From an uncultured Parasphingopyxis sp. (GTDB lineage: Bacteria; Pseudomonadota; Alphaproteobacteria; Sphingomonadales; Sphingomonadaceae), in the NCBI RefSeq assembly GCF_937129435.1, contig NZ_CAKZNF010000066.1, forward strand, positions 1 to 33,586: a DNA stretch of 33,586 bases, written 5' to 3'. Positions within the stretch are counted from its first letter, which is position 1. Every line of letters begins with the position of its first letter. The notes below the pieces were generated by a model. The model worked only from the letters and a program-made list of their open reading frames with translations. It was not told where the DNA came from and did not search any database. This document shows positions 6,011 to 14,780 of the stretch, piece by piece. A program made the position numbers and the translations under genes.

Positions 6011-8344
6011 CTAAAACCGCATCCGGGCGCTCGCGAAGACGCGCAGGGGGTCGCCGTAGAACGCGGTCAGCACGCCGTCGCGGCCGAGCGTGGATCCACC
6101 TGCTGCATTGATGAAATTGTAGCCCGAGACGATGTAGCGGTGATCGGTCAGGTTCTTGCCGTGCAGGCCGAGCTGCCAGTGGTCGTCTTCCGAAGTCCAC
6201 ACGATGCTCGCATCCCAGAGCGCATAGCCGGGCTGGTCCAGCGGGCTGCGCACCTCGAACTGGCTCGTCTCGCTGCGATAGGCGACGGTGGTTCCGAACA
6301 GCAGCTCGCCGCCGAATGCGGGAATCGAATAGTCGAGCGTCCCCGACAGCGTCCATTCGGGCGTGTTCTGGAACACGCGCTGATTGGCGACGTCGTTGCC
6401 GAAATTGTCGATGAAGACGTCGTACTCGGCATTGATATAGCCTGCCGCCCAGGTGAAGCGCAGGCTGTCCCCTAGTGCGGCGAGATCGCGGCCGAGCCGG
6501 GCATTGCCCTCGAACTCGATGCCCCAGATCGTCGCCGCGCCGGCATTGGTTGTGACGCCGACGAACGTGTCGTTGATGCCGTCACCGTCGCTGTCGAAGC
6601 CGACCGAACCCGGAATCTGGATATCGGTATAGTCGGCGTAGAAGCCGGCGAGCGCGAGCGTCACCGCGCCATTGGCGAGCGAGCCGCGATAACCGAGTTC
6701 ATAACTGTCGACCGTTTCCGGATCGAACGACATGAAGTCGTAGATTTCGCCTTGGTCGACCACGCCGTCGCCGTTGAGATCGGGTGCCGCCGTCGTCAGC
6801 CCGCGCGGATCGAACCCGCCGCCCTTGAAGCCGCGGCTGTAGCTTGCATAGATATTATGATCGGGCGTCGGCCGGAACGAAACCGAGGCACGCGGCGTGA
6901 ACTCCTCGAACGTCGCCGAGCCGTTGAAGTCCGACGTCGTCGCGATCAGCAGCGCCGTATCGCCGCCGAATTCGGCGGTTGGGCCGAAGAGGTATGTCTC
7001 GCGCAAAACGCGTGAATCGCGGCGATCATGCGTATAGCGGCCGCCGAGCGACACGCTCCACTGGTCGGTGATGTCGAAGGTGAAGTCGCCGAAGATCGAC
7101 CAGGTTTCGGTGTCGACATTGCCGAAGGTCTTCGCCGTCAGCCCCGGCAGCGGACCGAAGGGGAACGGGATGGCGGCGCCCTGTTCGGCGAGGATCACGT
7201 CGAAATTGGTCGTCGCATTGGCGTCGAGATAATAGAAACCGATCAACCCCGCGAGGCGATCATCGTCGTAGACGATCTGGAATTCCTCGGAGAACTGATC
7301 GTTGGTATAGATCGCGGGAACATCGACATCCTGCTGCGGCAGGCTGTCGAAATCGATCGGCGTGGAGCTCTCGTCCTCGCGCCAAGCCAGGATGTTGCGC
7401 AACCGAAGGGTATCGGTGACCTGCAGCTCGATCGTGCCCGATCCGCCATAGGCCTCGACGCGCTGGCGCGGATTTTCCAGCCCCGCGCGCGTATCGTAGA
7501 CATCGTCGAGCACTGGCGCGCCGGTGACGAGGCCGGGGATCAGCCGATGGCCCTGGCGCGGATGGCTCCAGTCATCGGTATAGTCGCCGGTGATGCGGAC
7601 GAAGACGTCGGCGTTCGGCGCATATTCGATCGTCCCGCGCGCCGCGAAGACGTCCTTGTTGTAATTGTCATAGCCGTTGAGGTTGAGGTTCTCGCCATAG
7701 CCGTCGCGCGTCAGCAGCGCCGCCGAACCGCCGACGAAAAAGCCGCTGTCGCCGACCGGCAACGCGACCGAGGCGATGCCGTCCATCTGCTGATAGCTGC
7801 CGACGCGGATGCGCGCTTCGGCGGTTGGGCTGTCCGCGAGCCGCCGGGTGATGAACTTGACTGCGCCGCCGATCGTGTTGCGGCCGTAAAGCGTGCCCTG
7901 CGGCCCGCGCAGCACTTCGATCCGCTCGACGTCGAAGATATCGAGCACCGCGCCCTGCGGTCGGTTGTAATAGACGTCGTCGACATAGAGGCCGACGCCG
8001 TTTTCGAACCCGGCGACGGGATCCTGCTGACCCACGCCGCGGATGAAGGTGGTGAGCGTGGTGTTGGTGCCGCGCGAGACCTCGAAGGTGACGTTGGGCA
8101 CGTTCTCGGCGACCTCGGTGATGTCGAGCGCGCCCTGATTGTTGAGATCCTCGCCGCTGATCGCGGTGATCGAAAGCGGCACCTCGATCAGCGATTCATC
8201 GCGGCGGCGCGCTGTGACGACGATCGGCGCGCTCGCGCCGTCGCTTGCCGCCGTTCCGGCCTGCGCGGCGGCGGGCGAAGGAGCCAGCGCGGCAAGCGGC
8301 GCAATCGCGGCGCCGAGGAGATAGCGAGTGGTTCGATGGGACAT
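6011..8344 (-). CDS. TonB-dependent outer-membrane receptor
   Basis: 777 residues: a gated 22-strand outer-membrane barrel energised by TonB/ExbB/ExbD. A signal peptide (LLGAAIAPLAALAPSPAAAQA) precedes a TonB-box-like IVVTARRR at about 41-48. The plug domain follows, with VPLSITAISGEDL, FIRGVG, the YVDDVYYNRPQ segment and VEVLRGPQGTLYGRNTIGGAV-type residues. The barrel ends in the aromatic VFASARMRF, as these proteins require. The start at 8344 is preferred because GGGAGG lies 6 nt upstream and the signal peptide follows; an alternative ATG at 8383 overlaps the upstream hydrolase stop (ATGA). Two Asp-rich calcium-loop-like segments lie in the barrel part. The hydrolase and AraC gene upstream suggest uptake of a hydrophobic or ester-type substrate; the substrate itself cannot be read. 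Confidence 0.92.
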   Translation of the reverse strand: MSHRTTRYLLGAAIAPLAALAPSPAAAQAGTAASDGASAPIVVTARRRDESLIEVPLSITAISGEDLNNQGALDITEVAENVPNVTFEVSRGTNTTLTTFIRGVGQQDPVAGFENGVGLYVDDVYYNRPQGAVLDIFDVERIEVLRGPQGTLYGRNTIGGAVKFITRRLADSPTAEARIRVGSYQQMDGIASVALPVGDSGFFVGGSAALLTRDGYGENLNLNGYDNYNKDVFAARGTIEYAPNADVFVRITGDYTDDWSHPRQGHRLIPGLVTGAPVLDDVYDTRAGLENPRQRVEAYGGSGTIELQVTDTLRLRNILAWREDESSTPIDFDSLPQQDVDVPAIYTNDQFSEEFQIVYDDDRLAGLIGFYYLDANATTNFDVILAEQGAAIPFPFGPLPGLTAKTFGNVDTETWSIFGDFTFDITDQWSVSLGGRYTHDRRDSRVLRETYLFGPTAEFGGDTALLIATTSDFNGSATFEEFTPRASVSFRPTPDHNIYASYSRGFKGGGFDPRGLTTAAPDLNGDGVVDQGEIYDFMSFDPETVDSYELGYRGSLANGAVTLALAGFYADYTDIQIPGSVGFDSDGDGINDTFVGVTTNAGAATIWGIEFEGNARLGRDLAALGDSLRFTWAAGYINAEYDVFIDNFGNDVANQRVFQNTPEWTLSGTLDYSIPAFGGELLFGTTVAYRSETSQFEVRSPLDQPGYALWDASIVWTSEDDHWQLGLHGKNLTDHRYIVSGYNFINAAGGSTLGRDGVLTAFYGDPLRVFASARMRF

Positions 8345-8379
8345 TGTGCCCTCCCTGTTGGACATGATGGTGGTGGAAT

Positions 8380-9309
8380 TCATTGCGACGTCTCGCGAAG
8401 GAAATGGCGGACATCGGCGGCGGTCTGCGCCGGAATTTCTTCCTGCGGCGCGTGGCCGACGCCCGGATAGGTGATGCGGCGCGCGTTCGGGATCGCGGCC
8501 TCGATCCATCCGGCCTGTTCGAGCGGGATGAGTGCATCCTCCTCGCCCCACAGCACCAGCGTCGGTGCCTCGATGCGTGCGAGATCGGGCTCGGGATCGG
8601 GCAGCACGAATTCCTCGAGATGCGCGATAAAGGCTTCGGCATTTCCGGGCTGCGCCATCATCTCCCGGATTTCCGCCTTGCGACTGTCGCTGATCCGTGA
8701 GAGGTCCGCGAAGATGTTGGCGAGCGAAGCCTGAAATGCGGGTTCGGGCAGCTGGGTCAGATAGGCGCGCATGGCCGGAGGGACGGGAGCCGGCTCGTCG
8801 GTGACACCGTAGATCGAATACGCGCCGCTATCGACAAGGATCAGCCGGTCGACGCGGTCGGGATAGCGCGCTGCAAATCGCCATGCGACAAGCCCGCCGA
8901 AGCTGTTGCCGCCAAACGTCGCGCGGTCGATGTGGAGTCTGTCGAGAAGTTCGCGCAGTATCTCGACGCGCTCTTCAGCTGAATAACGCGAGAGCGGATC
9001 GGGGCCGGTCATACCATGACCGAGCAGGTCGTAGCGGACGACGCGGTAATCACTCGCCAGCGCCTCGGCCCAGCCGTTCCAGCTCTCCAGGCTCATCGTG
9101 AAGCCGTGGAGCAAGACGATCACCGGCGCGCCGGCCGGCCCTTCCTCGCGAACGCGGACGCGGGCCCCGTCGATCGGGATATAGCGGTCGGCAGCGCTCG
9201 TCTGCTCGACGGCAACCGGTTCGGGGACCTCGGCGCCCGGCGCGGCGCAGGCCATCGGCATCGGCAGTAGAATAGTCGCCGCGATGGCGGCGCGCGCCCC
9301 GTTGAACAT
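8380..9309 (-). CDS. Exported alpha/beta hydrolase
   Basis: 309 residues with the alpha/beta-hydrolase fold. An N-terminal hydrophobic segment (AAIAATILLPMPMACAA) suggests export; the Cys at 21 could be a lipid site, but the lipobox is poor. Catalytic features: oxyanion HGF at 68-70, nucleophile Ser136 in GGNSFGG, Asp258 in GEEDALIP and His286 in GVGHAPQEE. A Rossmann-free soluble enzyme of this type hydrolyses an ester, lactone or C-C bond. The ATG at 9309 is chosen because AGGAAGAG precedes it; a longer reading to 9348 has no better signal. It is transcribed before the TonB receptor, with 35 bp between its stop and the preferred receptor start, so the two probably share a transcript and a substrate. 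Confidence 0.88.
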   Translation of the reverse strand: MFNGARAAIAATILLPMPMACAAPGAEVPEPVAVEQTSAADRYIPIDGARVRVREEGPAGAPVIVLLHGFTMSLESWNGWAEALASDYRVVRYDLLGHGMTGPDPLSRYSAEERVEILRELLDRLHIDRATFGGNSFGGLVAWRFAARYPDRVDRLILVDSGAYSIYGVTDEPAPVPPAMRAYLTQLPEPAFQASLANIFADLSRISDSRKAEIREMMAQPGNAEAFIAHLEEFVLPDPEPDLARIEAPTLVLWGEEDALIPLEQAGWIEAAIPNARRITYPGVGHAPQEEIPAQTAADVRHFLRETSQ

Positions 9310-9415
9310 CGCTCTTCCTGTCATGCCGGCATCGATCCGGTCTCGCACCCCGCTCTAAAGTCCGGCGCGTGCGCGGCAATGACGCAATCGATCAATTTTT
9401 ATCAGACAATTTCGC

Positions 9416-10426
9416 TCAATTGGGCATGGCGGCGCGCCCGTCGCTCGGGCTGCGGCCGGTCCAGCCGCGATAGGCGCGGGCGAAGCTGCGCCCGTCGCTG
9501 AAGCCCAGTTCTTCGGCGATATCGGCGATCCGTGCCCCTTGTTGCAGCCGCTGTTCGGCCATCAGGCGGAGCTGCCCGGCGCGGATGTCGCGAAAGTTCG
9601 TTCCACGCTCCGCCAACCGCCGCCTCAGCGTCGCGGCGCTGAGGCCGAGACGCCGCGCCGCCTCGCCTTGGTCGTCGATCCCGTCGCCGATCATCGCGGC
9701 GAGTTGCGCGGCGAGGTCGGACGGATCGGCGGCGGCGGGCGTGTCGCTGCCGAGTGCGCGGGCGATCCCGCCATAGACGGTGCGCGCGGAAAGCACCGGG
9801 CATTGCGCGGGATCAACGGGCCAGCCGCCTGCCTCACGGTCGTAATGCAGTTCGAACCGGTCGGCGCCGTGTGCGATCGGCACGCCCCATTGCGCGAGCG
9901 GGCTCGGCCCGTCGGCGAGCCCGCGCCGCGTCCGCAGGCTGTGCAGCGGCAGAGGCCCGCCGCTCGCCCGCGCCGACTGGATCAGGATGTGGACATAGAC
10001 GAGCAGCGCCTCGATCGAGAACAGGATGAACGGATCGTCCTTGTCGACGGCATAGGGAAAGCCCCGATCGTCGACGATGAAGACGAGCTCGTTCCGCGCC
10101 AGCCGCACCCGGTTGTACGGCGCGCCATGGATCACGTTATAGCTCTGCGCGATGATCTCGAGCATCTCGCGCACCGTCGCCGCGCCGCGCAACCTGTCCC
10201 GGATCAGGTCTGACGTGCCGAGCATCAGCGGCCGCAGCGACAGATGGATCGCCTCATCCCCCATCCTGAGTGCCAGCGCTTCGCACAATCGGAAATAATC
10301 AGCGAGCGGCATTGGTTCGTCGGGGTCGAAGCCCGCTATGGGCGCGCAGTCCGTGGCAATACCGGCGAGCGGTCTCAATGTGCCTGGCGGTACGGTGACG
10401 GATGAGAGGCCGAGGGTGGAAGGCAT
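9416..10426 (-). CDS. AraC-family transcriptional regulator
   Basis: 336 residues. The N-terminal 200 or so residues match the AraC arabinose-binding-type ligand/dimerisation domain found in OruR-like regulators (PLADYFRLCEALALRMGDEAI, later YNVIHGAPYNRVRLARNEL). The C-terminal end holds the two helix-turn-helix units: AARRLGLSAATLRRRLAERG, then IADIAEELGFSDGRSFARAYRGWTGRSP split by the linker helix. The start at 10426 follows AAAGGT with a 6-nt gap. It lies 106 bp upstream of the hydrolase gene on the same strand and most likely activates the hydrolase/receptor genes in response to their substrate; this is inference from arrangement. Confidence 0.9.
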   Translation of the reverse strand: MPSTLGLSSVTVPPGTLRPLAGIATDCAPIAGFDPDEPMPLADYFRLCEALALRMGDEAIHLSLRPLMLGTSDLIRDRLRGAATVREMLEIIAQSYNVIHGAPYNRVRLARNELVFIVDDRGFPYAVDKDDPFILFSIEALLVYVHILIQSARASGGPLPLHSLRTRRGLADGPSPLAQWGVPIAHGADRFELHYDREAGGWPVDPAQCPVLSARTVYGGIARALGSDTPAAADPSDLAAQLAAMIGDGIDDQGEAARRLGLSAATLRRRLAERGTNFRDIRAGQLRLMAEQRLQQGARIADIAEELGFSDGRSFARAYRGWTGRSPSDGRAAMPN

Positions 10427-11012
10427 GATGCTACCTTTAGGGGAAGGTGCCAATAATGTCTGCGACCGGAATCATGTCGCGATGTCCTGCCTCCGCCTAC
10501 CGAAGCAGACTTCCTGCAACTGGGCCGGTAGCGGATTGACGACTTTGACCTATTGGTATCCAAGAGCAGACATCTCAATGAGCCAAGCGGTTGAAGCGGA
10601 GGGTGCCCTTCCCCCGACGCCTGAACGAACGGCCGCTTTCGGGATCGCCGTGTCGCGCCGCGAACGACAAATTATAGGGCGAAGACTGACAGCTTTTGGT
10701 AATGCACACGATGTCCGTTGCGGGTCGTTTGCTGACCGGCCGGTTTGGTTTCGCGATCCGATATAGCGGCCTGACAGGTTTTCGGCAGGTCGCTGCGATC
10801 GCTCAAGTTCGGCTTCTGGGTGGAAAGCTGCCGTTCGATAAAGGCTCGATACCATGCATTGTGCCGCTGAGACCGATCATGTCTGGCGCCCTAGATAAGC
10901 GGCCAAGCAGCGATTGTTGTGGCGAGCGGCAAAGTTGACTTTCGACAGCGCTGAACCCGTCTGGTAGCGATAGCGAAATGCCATTTGCGACTTATGTGAA
11001 AAGGTGATTCTC
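10427..11012. other. Gene-free intergenic stretch carrying repeat copy 1
   Basis: 586 bp between the divergent AraC gene and the small secreted protein gene. It holds repeat copy 1 (10712-10829), short open frames not supported by codon use or similarity, and presumably both outward promoters, none of which I can place with confidence. A TTGACT box at 10935-10940 has no good -10 partner at 16-18 bp. Confidence 0.55.
10712..10829 (+). repeat. Dispersed intergenic repeat, copy 1
   Basis: First of four clear copies of a repeat of about 120 bp. Shared landmarks, in order: TGTCCG, GGGTCGTTTGC, TGACCGGCCGGTTT, TTTCGCGATCCGATA, GCCTGAC, TCGCTGC and CTGGGTGGAAAGC. This is the most diverged of the four at the right end (TTCGGCTT instead of TTCCGCTCA). 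Arms GACCGGCCGG and TTCGGCAGGTC are imperfectly complementary. Confidence 0.85.
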
Positions 11013-11564
11013 GTGCGCTACCTTAATGCTTTCCTTCTGGCACTTGCCGCCCCTTTGCTCATAGCGGCAGCGGATAGTGCCGTTGAGCAACGAGGCGAGC
11101 TTTCTGCCCCCCAGGACCATATGGTGCCTTTTGCCTGGATGGTCGGTGAGTGGCAGGGCGAAGGATGGATGCTAGCGCCGAATGGGGAGCGTCTATCATT
11201 CGAATCGCAGGAAATAGTGTCGTCAAGACTCAGCGGAGCCGCCTTGCTTGTCGAAGGCAGGCACCATGAGCCTGGCCATTCCGATCGAGTTGTTCACGAT
11301 GCCATGGCCATGATCACATGGGATGCAGGCGCAAATGAATATCGTTTCCGGACTGCCCTTGCGAACGGGAGGGGCGGCAATTTTCTACTTCAACCGACGA
11401 ATGAGGGTTTTAACTGGCGTATGGATACGCCTCGCGGGCAGATAGTCTATACCATCGAGCACGATGATGGTGTTTGGACCGAACGCGGGGAAATCATCGA
11501 ACCAGGAGGCCGGTCGATCGAGATTTTCGGAATGACGTTGCATAAATCCAACGTCTCCGATTGA
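11013..11564 (+). CDS. Small secreted protein, DUF1579/DUF6265-like
   Basis: 183 residues with a clear signal peptide (LNAFLLALAAPLLIAAADS). The mature part starts with FAWMVGEWQGEGW, followed by alternating beta-strands (LLVEGRHHE, AMAMITWDAG, YRFRTALANG, GQIVYTIEHDDGVW). This fits a small lipocalin-like beta-barrel of the DUF1579/DUF6265 type, seen in many secreted sphingomonad proteins. The function is unknown; ligand binding is a guess from the fold. Two GTG starts are possible; 11013 is preferred because AAAAGG lies 8 nt upstream and the signal peptide follows, whereas 11004 sits directly on the ribosome-binding site. The stop is 155 bp before the sensor-kinase gene on the same strand. 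Confidence 0.7.
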   Translation: MRYLNAFLLALAAPLLIAAADSAVEQRGELSAPQDHMVPFAWMVGEWQGEGWMLAPNGERLSFESQEIVSSRLSGAALLVEGRHHEPGHSDRVVHDAMAMITWDAGANEYRFRTALANGRGGNFLLQPTNEGFNWRMDTPRGQIVYTIEHDDGVWTERGEIIEPGGRSIEIFGMTLHKSNVSD

Positions 11565-11719
11565 AGGCTCTTGGGGATGGGTGCAGCCTACCGAAAGACA
11601 TCCCAAAATCGCCGGGCCGTGTTCTGGACTAAGGTCACCCTTGTACCAAGCGGCAAGCCTCGACGATTCCCTTTGGCGCTTCCTTGAAGCAGGTGTATGT
11701 GTTCGAAAAGGGATCGCAC

Positions 11720-13204
11720 ATGCGCGCAATAGCAGCCAAGCTGAGCAGCAAGTCTCTCAAAATTGAGGACGCCTACGAACTACTGTCGATAGCTTCGAGA
11801 TCTGTCGGAAACGATTTTTTTGCAGCCATGGCCCAAGCTCTTGCCGAGCAACTCAATGTTCGCTGGGTTTTGGTTAGCAAGGTATGTCGCGAGAACAGCA
11901 TGAAAGCCTCCGCCGTCATGATGTGGGACGGGGAGCTCCAAGACCCCTTCGACTACGATCTTGTCGGTTCGCCGTGTGAGAATATTTTTACTCAAGGGGC
12001 TTGCGCCTATCCGGACCGATTGCAGGAGCATTTTCCTGCAGACGATCTTCTGTCGAAGATGGGAGCGCACGCATATGTTGGCGTTCCGGTATGCTCTTCC
12101 ACCGGAAAAGTGTTGGGATTGCTCGCAGTCCTCAACGATACACGAATTGCGAATATTGACACTGCATTGGATGCGATTGAACTGTTCGCCGGAAGGACCG
12201 GTGCTGAACTCGAACGCATCGCCAGTACGACGGACAACGAGCGACTGGGGCGGATTGTCGAGGAGTCTCTGAGCGAGGCGTTCATTTTCTCAGCGGCAAC
12301 CTTCAGGTTCGAGCTCGCGAACAGGGGGGCCCGAGACAATCTGGGTTATTCCATGGAAGAGCTGCGCTTACTTACGCCGTGGGATGTGAAGCCTGAATAT
12401 CCCGAAGAGATTTTTCGAGAATTTGTTGCTCCCTTGGTAGGGGGCAAGGTTACCCAGCTTCATTTTGATACGGTGCATCTGCGCAAAGATGGAACGACGT
12501 ACGACGTGTCGGTCCAACTTCAGTATTTTCCGAAGCCGGACCATGTGTTTTTTGCATCGATCACTGACACCACAGCTCAGAACCAAGCGGCGGAGCGAGA
12601 GCAAATATTGCTGCGAGAGGTCAACCATAGATCCAAAAACCTTCTCGCGCTCGTTCAGGTGATCGCTCGCCAGACGGCGGCCCGGCACCCAGAAGATTAT
12701 GTAGAGGCTTTGGAGAGCCGAATAGGAGCGTTGGCAGCCAACCAGGATATCCTGGTTCACAACCATTGGACAGAAATACCTCTCGACGAACTTATACGTT
12801 CGCAGCTGGCCCACTTTGATGGCCTGTTTGGTGAGCGTATATTTTTCAACGGCCCGAGGCTATTTGTAAAATCTACCCCAGCCCAAGCGATTGGAATGGC
12901 GGTGCACGAATTGGCCACCAATGCTGCCAAATATGGAGCGCTTTCAAACCAAACGGGCGAGATATCCATTTCCTGGTCTTTGTCCGAAGGACCCGTCCCC
13001 AAGCAGACCGTATCATTTGAATGGAAGGAAACCGGTGGACCACCGGTGAAACGGGCAGTCAGCAAAGGCTTCGGTACGGCGATATTAGAACGCCAAATGA
13101 TCGGATTGTTGGGCGCAAAGGTCGAAGTGGTACTTCGGCGCAGAGGGCTTCACTATCGGGCCATTGCTCCGGCCGATCGGGTTATAGAATCAAAACAGGG
13201 CTAA
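11720..13204 (+). CDS. GAF-PAS sensor histidine kinase, HWE family
   Basis: 494 residues, no membrane segments, so a cytoplasmic sensor kinase. Order: a GAF-like domain (about 20-165, with GVPVCSSTGKVLGLLAVLND), a PAS domain (about 175-290, with FELANRGARDNLGYSMEEL and the C-cap ITDTTAQNQAAE), then an HWE kinase core. The core shows phospho-acceptor His303 in REVNHRSKNLL, the N-box HELATNAAKYGALS at 397-410, the family-naming W-x-E as WKE at 435-437 and GFGTAILER at 450-458. The start at 11720 follows AAGGGA; a TTG at 11684 is less likely. No response regulator is adjacent, so it is an orphan. In alphaproteobacteria HWE kinases often feed PhyR and the general stress response or read light/redox; the GAF shows no obvious bilin-binding Cys context, so the input is unknown. 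Confidence 0.9.
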   Translation: MRAIAAKLSSKSLKIEDAYELLSIASRSVGNDFFAAMAQALAEQLNVRWVLVSKVCRENSMKASAVMMWDGELQDPFDYDLVGSPCENIFTQGACAYPDRLQEHFPADDLLSKMGAHAYVGVPVCSSTGKVLGLLAVLNDTRIANIDTALDAIELFAGRTGAELERIASTTDNERLGRIVEESLSEAFIFSAATFRFELANRGARDNLGYSMEELRLLTPWDVKPEYPEEIFREFVAPLVGGKVTQLHFDTVHLRKDGTTYDVSVQLQYFPKPDHVFFASITDTTAQNQAAEREQILLREVNHRSKNLLALVQVIARQTAARHPEDYVEALESRIGALAANQDILVHNHWTEIPLDELIRSQLAHFDGLFGERIFFNGPRLFVKSTPAQAIGMAVHELATNAAKYGALSNQTGEISISWSLSEGPVPKQTVSFEWKETGGPPVKRAVSKGFGTAILERQMIGLLGAKVEVVLRRRGLHYRAIAPADRVIESKQG

Positions 13205-13326
13205 GAATGATGAATCGACTTGCATCGATGGAAAGCAGATGCCGAGGATAGACCCACGGATGCGCAGAGCGGTTGCCCACCGCACGGTGCGTGCGTAGAG
13301 CAGGCTGAAGCAGGGGATCGTTCACC

Positions 13327-14445
13327 GTGTTCACTGTGTCGCATCGAACCATCCGCAACGCGGGGATCGTCGCGCTCTGGCTCGTCGCGATCGCCGTCAT
13401 CCTGGTGACGCTCGCGAGCGCAATCCCGTCCAGTCAATGGTGGTTTCGCATTTGGGACTTTCCGCGACTGTTCGTGATGACGATCGGCGGGCTCGTGCTC
13501 ATCGGCTTGTTCTTCTGCCGGTTCCGTTTCCGCTGGCCACTCGCCGCAGCGCTTGCTGTGGCGATCGCCTATCAGGCAGGTCATATCTATCCGTATACGA
13601 TCCTGAGCCCGGTCGAGGCGGAGATGGTCGAGGTCGACGCCGCGACGCGCGAGGGGCATTGTTTCACGGCCTTCAGTCTCAATGTGCTGCAGGACAATCG
13701 CGATTACCGTCGCTCGATCGACGCGATCGAGGAAGCGGATGCCGACCTGCTCCTGCTGATGGAAACCGACAGCAACTGGCTCAATGCGGTCCAGCCCACG
13801 CTCGCAAGATATCCGCACCGGTTCGAGGCGCCGCTCTCAAACCGCTACGGCATGGCGCTTGCAACTCGGCTCGATGTGGAAACCGCTGAGATCCTCAATC
13901 TCGCCGAGCCGCGCACGCCTTCTGTCCATGCCGTTATGCGCACGCCCGCTGGCCGCAGGTTCCGCCTTGCCGCGCTGCATCCCCGCCCTCCGCATCCCGG
14001 ACAGGACACCGAGGAACGCGACGCCGAGATCGCGATCGCGGCGATGATGACGCGCGATGCCGGCCTGCCGGCGTTCACGCTCGGCGATTTCAACGATGTC
14101 GGCTGGTCGGAAACCTCACAGCTGTTCCGCCGGATCGGCCGCTATGTCGATCCGCGCATCGGGCGCGGCTTTTACGCCACCTTCCCGGCCTCACTCCCCG
14201 GCTTCCGATGGCCGCTCGACCATGTCTTCTTTACCGAGGAGTTCGCGATCCGAAGTCTGTCGGTCGGCGATCCGGTGGGGTCTGACCACCTGCCCGTCCA
14301 CACCGAGGTCTGCCTGATCCCTTCAACCGGACGTGCGAACAACCGGCCCGAACAGGCAGAGGCGGATGATGAAGATGACCTACAGGAAACTCTGCGGGCC
14401 TATCACGAGGATGAGGTGGTCGAACGCCGCACCGGCCCCGACTAG
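13327..14445 (+). CDS. Membrane-anchored endonuclease/exonuclease/phosphatase family protein
   Basis: 372 residues. Three N-terminal membrane helices (about 13-32, 48-63, 70-88) anchor an EEP-fold catalytic domain that should face the periplasm. Family residues: Asn119 in SLNVL, Glu146 in METDSN, His218 in LHPRPP, Asp254 and Asn256 in GDFND, and the final SDH at 319-321 (GSDHLPV). The fold supports a metal-dependent phosphodiesterase or phosphatase; nucleic acid, phospholipid or phospho-sugar are all possible, and this membrane-linked subtype is common in proteobacteria without an assigned substrate. The C-terminus is a highly acidic tail (about 345-365). The start is a GTG; another in-frame GTG lies 9 nt downstream. 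It is 122 bp after the kinase gene. Confidence 0.85.
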   Translation: MFTVSHRTIRNAGIVALWLVAIAVILVTLASAIPSSQWWFRIWDFPRLFVMTIGGLVLIGLFFCRFRFRWPLAAALAVAIAYQAGHIYPYTILSPVEAEMVEVDAATREGHCFTAFSLNVLQDNRDYRRSIDAIEEADADLLLLMETDSNWLNAVQPTLARYPHRFEAPLSNRYGMALATRLDVETAEILNLAEPRTPSVHAVMRTPAGRRFRLAALHPRPPHPGQDTEERDAEIAIAAMMTRDAGLPAFTLGDFNDVGWSETSQLFRRIGRYVDPRIGRGFYATFPASLPGFRWPLDHVFFTEEFAIRSLSVGDPVGSDHLPVHTEVCLIPSTGRANNRPEQAEADDEDDLQETLRAYHEDEVVERRTGPD

Positions 14446-14780
14446 ACAAGCCCGGCCGCGCGATAACGATCGCGATCGAAGCCGACAATCAGTTCACCCG
14501 GTCCCTCGCCGACCGGCCGGTTTAGTTTCGCGATCCGATGTTGCAGCCTGACCGCTTCCCGGCCGGTCGCTGCAATAGCCTAAGTTCCGCTCATGGGTGA
14601 AAGCGGACGTTGGTCTGATGTGTTGAGTTTGACGGTTGGTCAGCAGAAGTCGAGCCCGGCTTCTGGCGCCTTCCGTCACAAGGTGGTCGTATTCACTCGA
14701 CTTTTTCGTCTGGTTGGAATCTTGTGGCTTGTTTCTGGTACGCACCCCCAACTGACCACCGATGAATGGCTGATCGCTTT
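14446..14780. other. Gene-free intergenic stretch carrying repeat copy 2
   Basis: 335 bp between the EEP gene and the SRAP gene. It holds repeat copy 2 (14501-14610). The remainder, about 170 bp up to the SRAP start, contains the leader of that gene; I see no GAAC-N7-GAAC or GTTC-N7-GTTC SOS box in it. Confidence 0.6.
14501..14610 (+). repeat. Dispersed intergenic repeat, copy 2 (perfect palindromic core)
   Basis: Same element as at 10712, 21089 and 28551, in the same orientation. It lacks the leftmost TGTCCGCAATT block but keeps the rest. The arms GACCGGCCGG (14511-14520) and CCGGCCGGTC (14559-14568) are exact reverse complements 38 bp apart, so a transcript could fold. The right end reads GTTCCGCTCATGGGTGAAAGC. 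Confidence 0.9.

Noticed and set aside
7028..8470. Open frame of 480 codons on the plus strand across the TonB receptor
   Set aside because: Antisense shadow of the receptor and hydrolase; no ribosome site, signal or domain.
14494..14751. Small minus-strand protein starting in unique sequence and reading STHERNL through the repeat
   Set aside because: Frame arises from the repeat itself and recurs at 21 and 28.6 kb; no ribosome site. Treated as a repeat artefact.
14766..14780. Earlier in-frame ATG for the SRAP gene
   Set aside because: It would place five residues before the Met-Cys that must be the N-terminus for SRAP chemistry.
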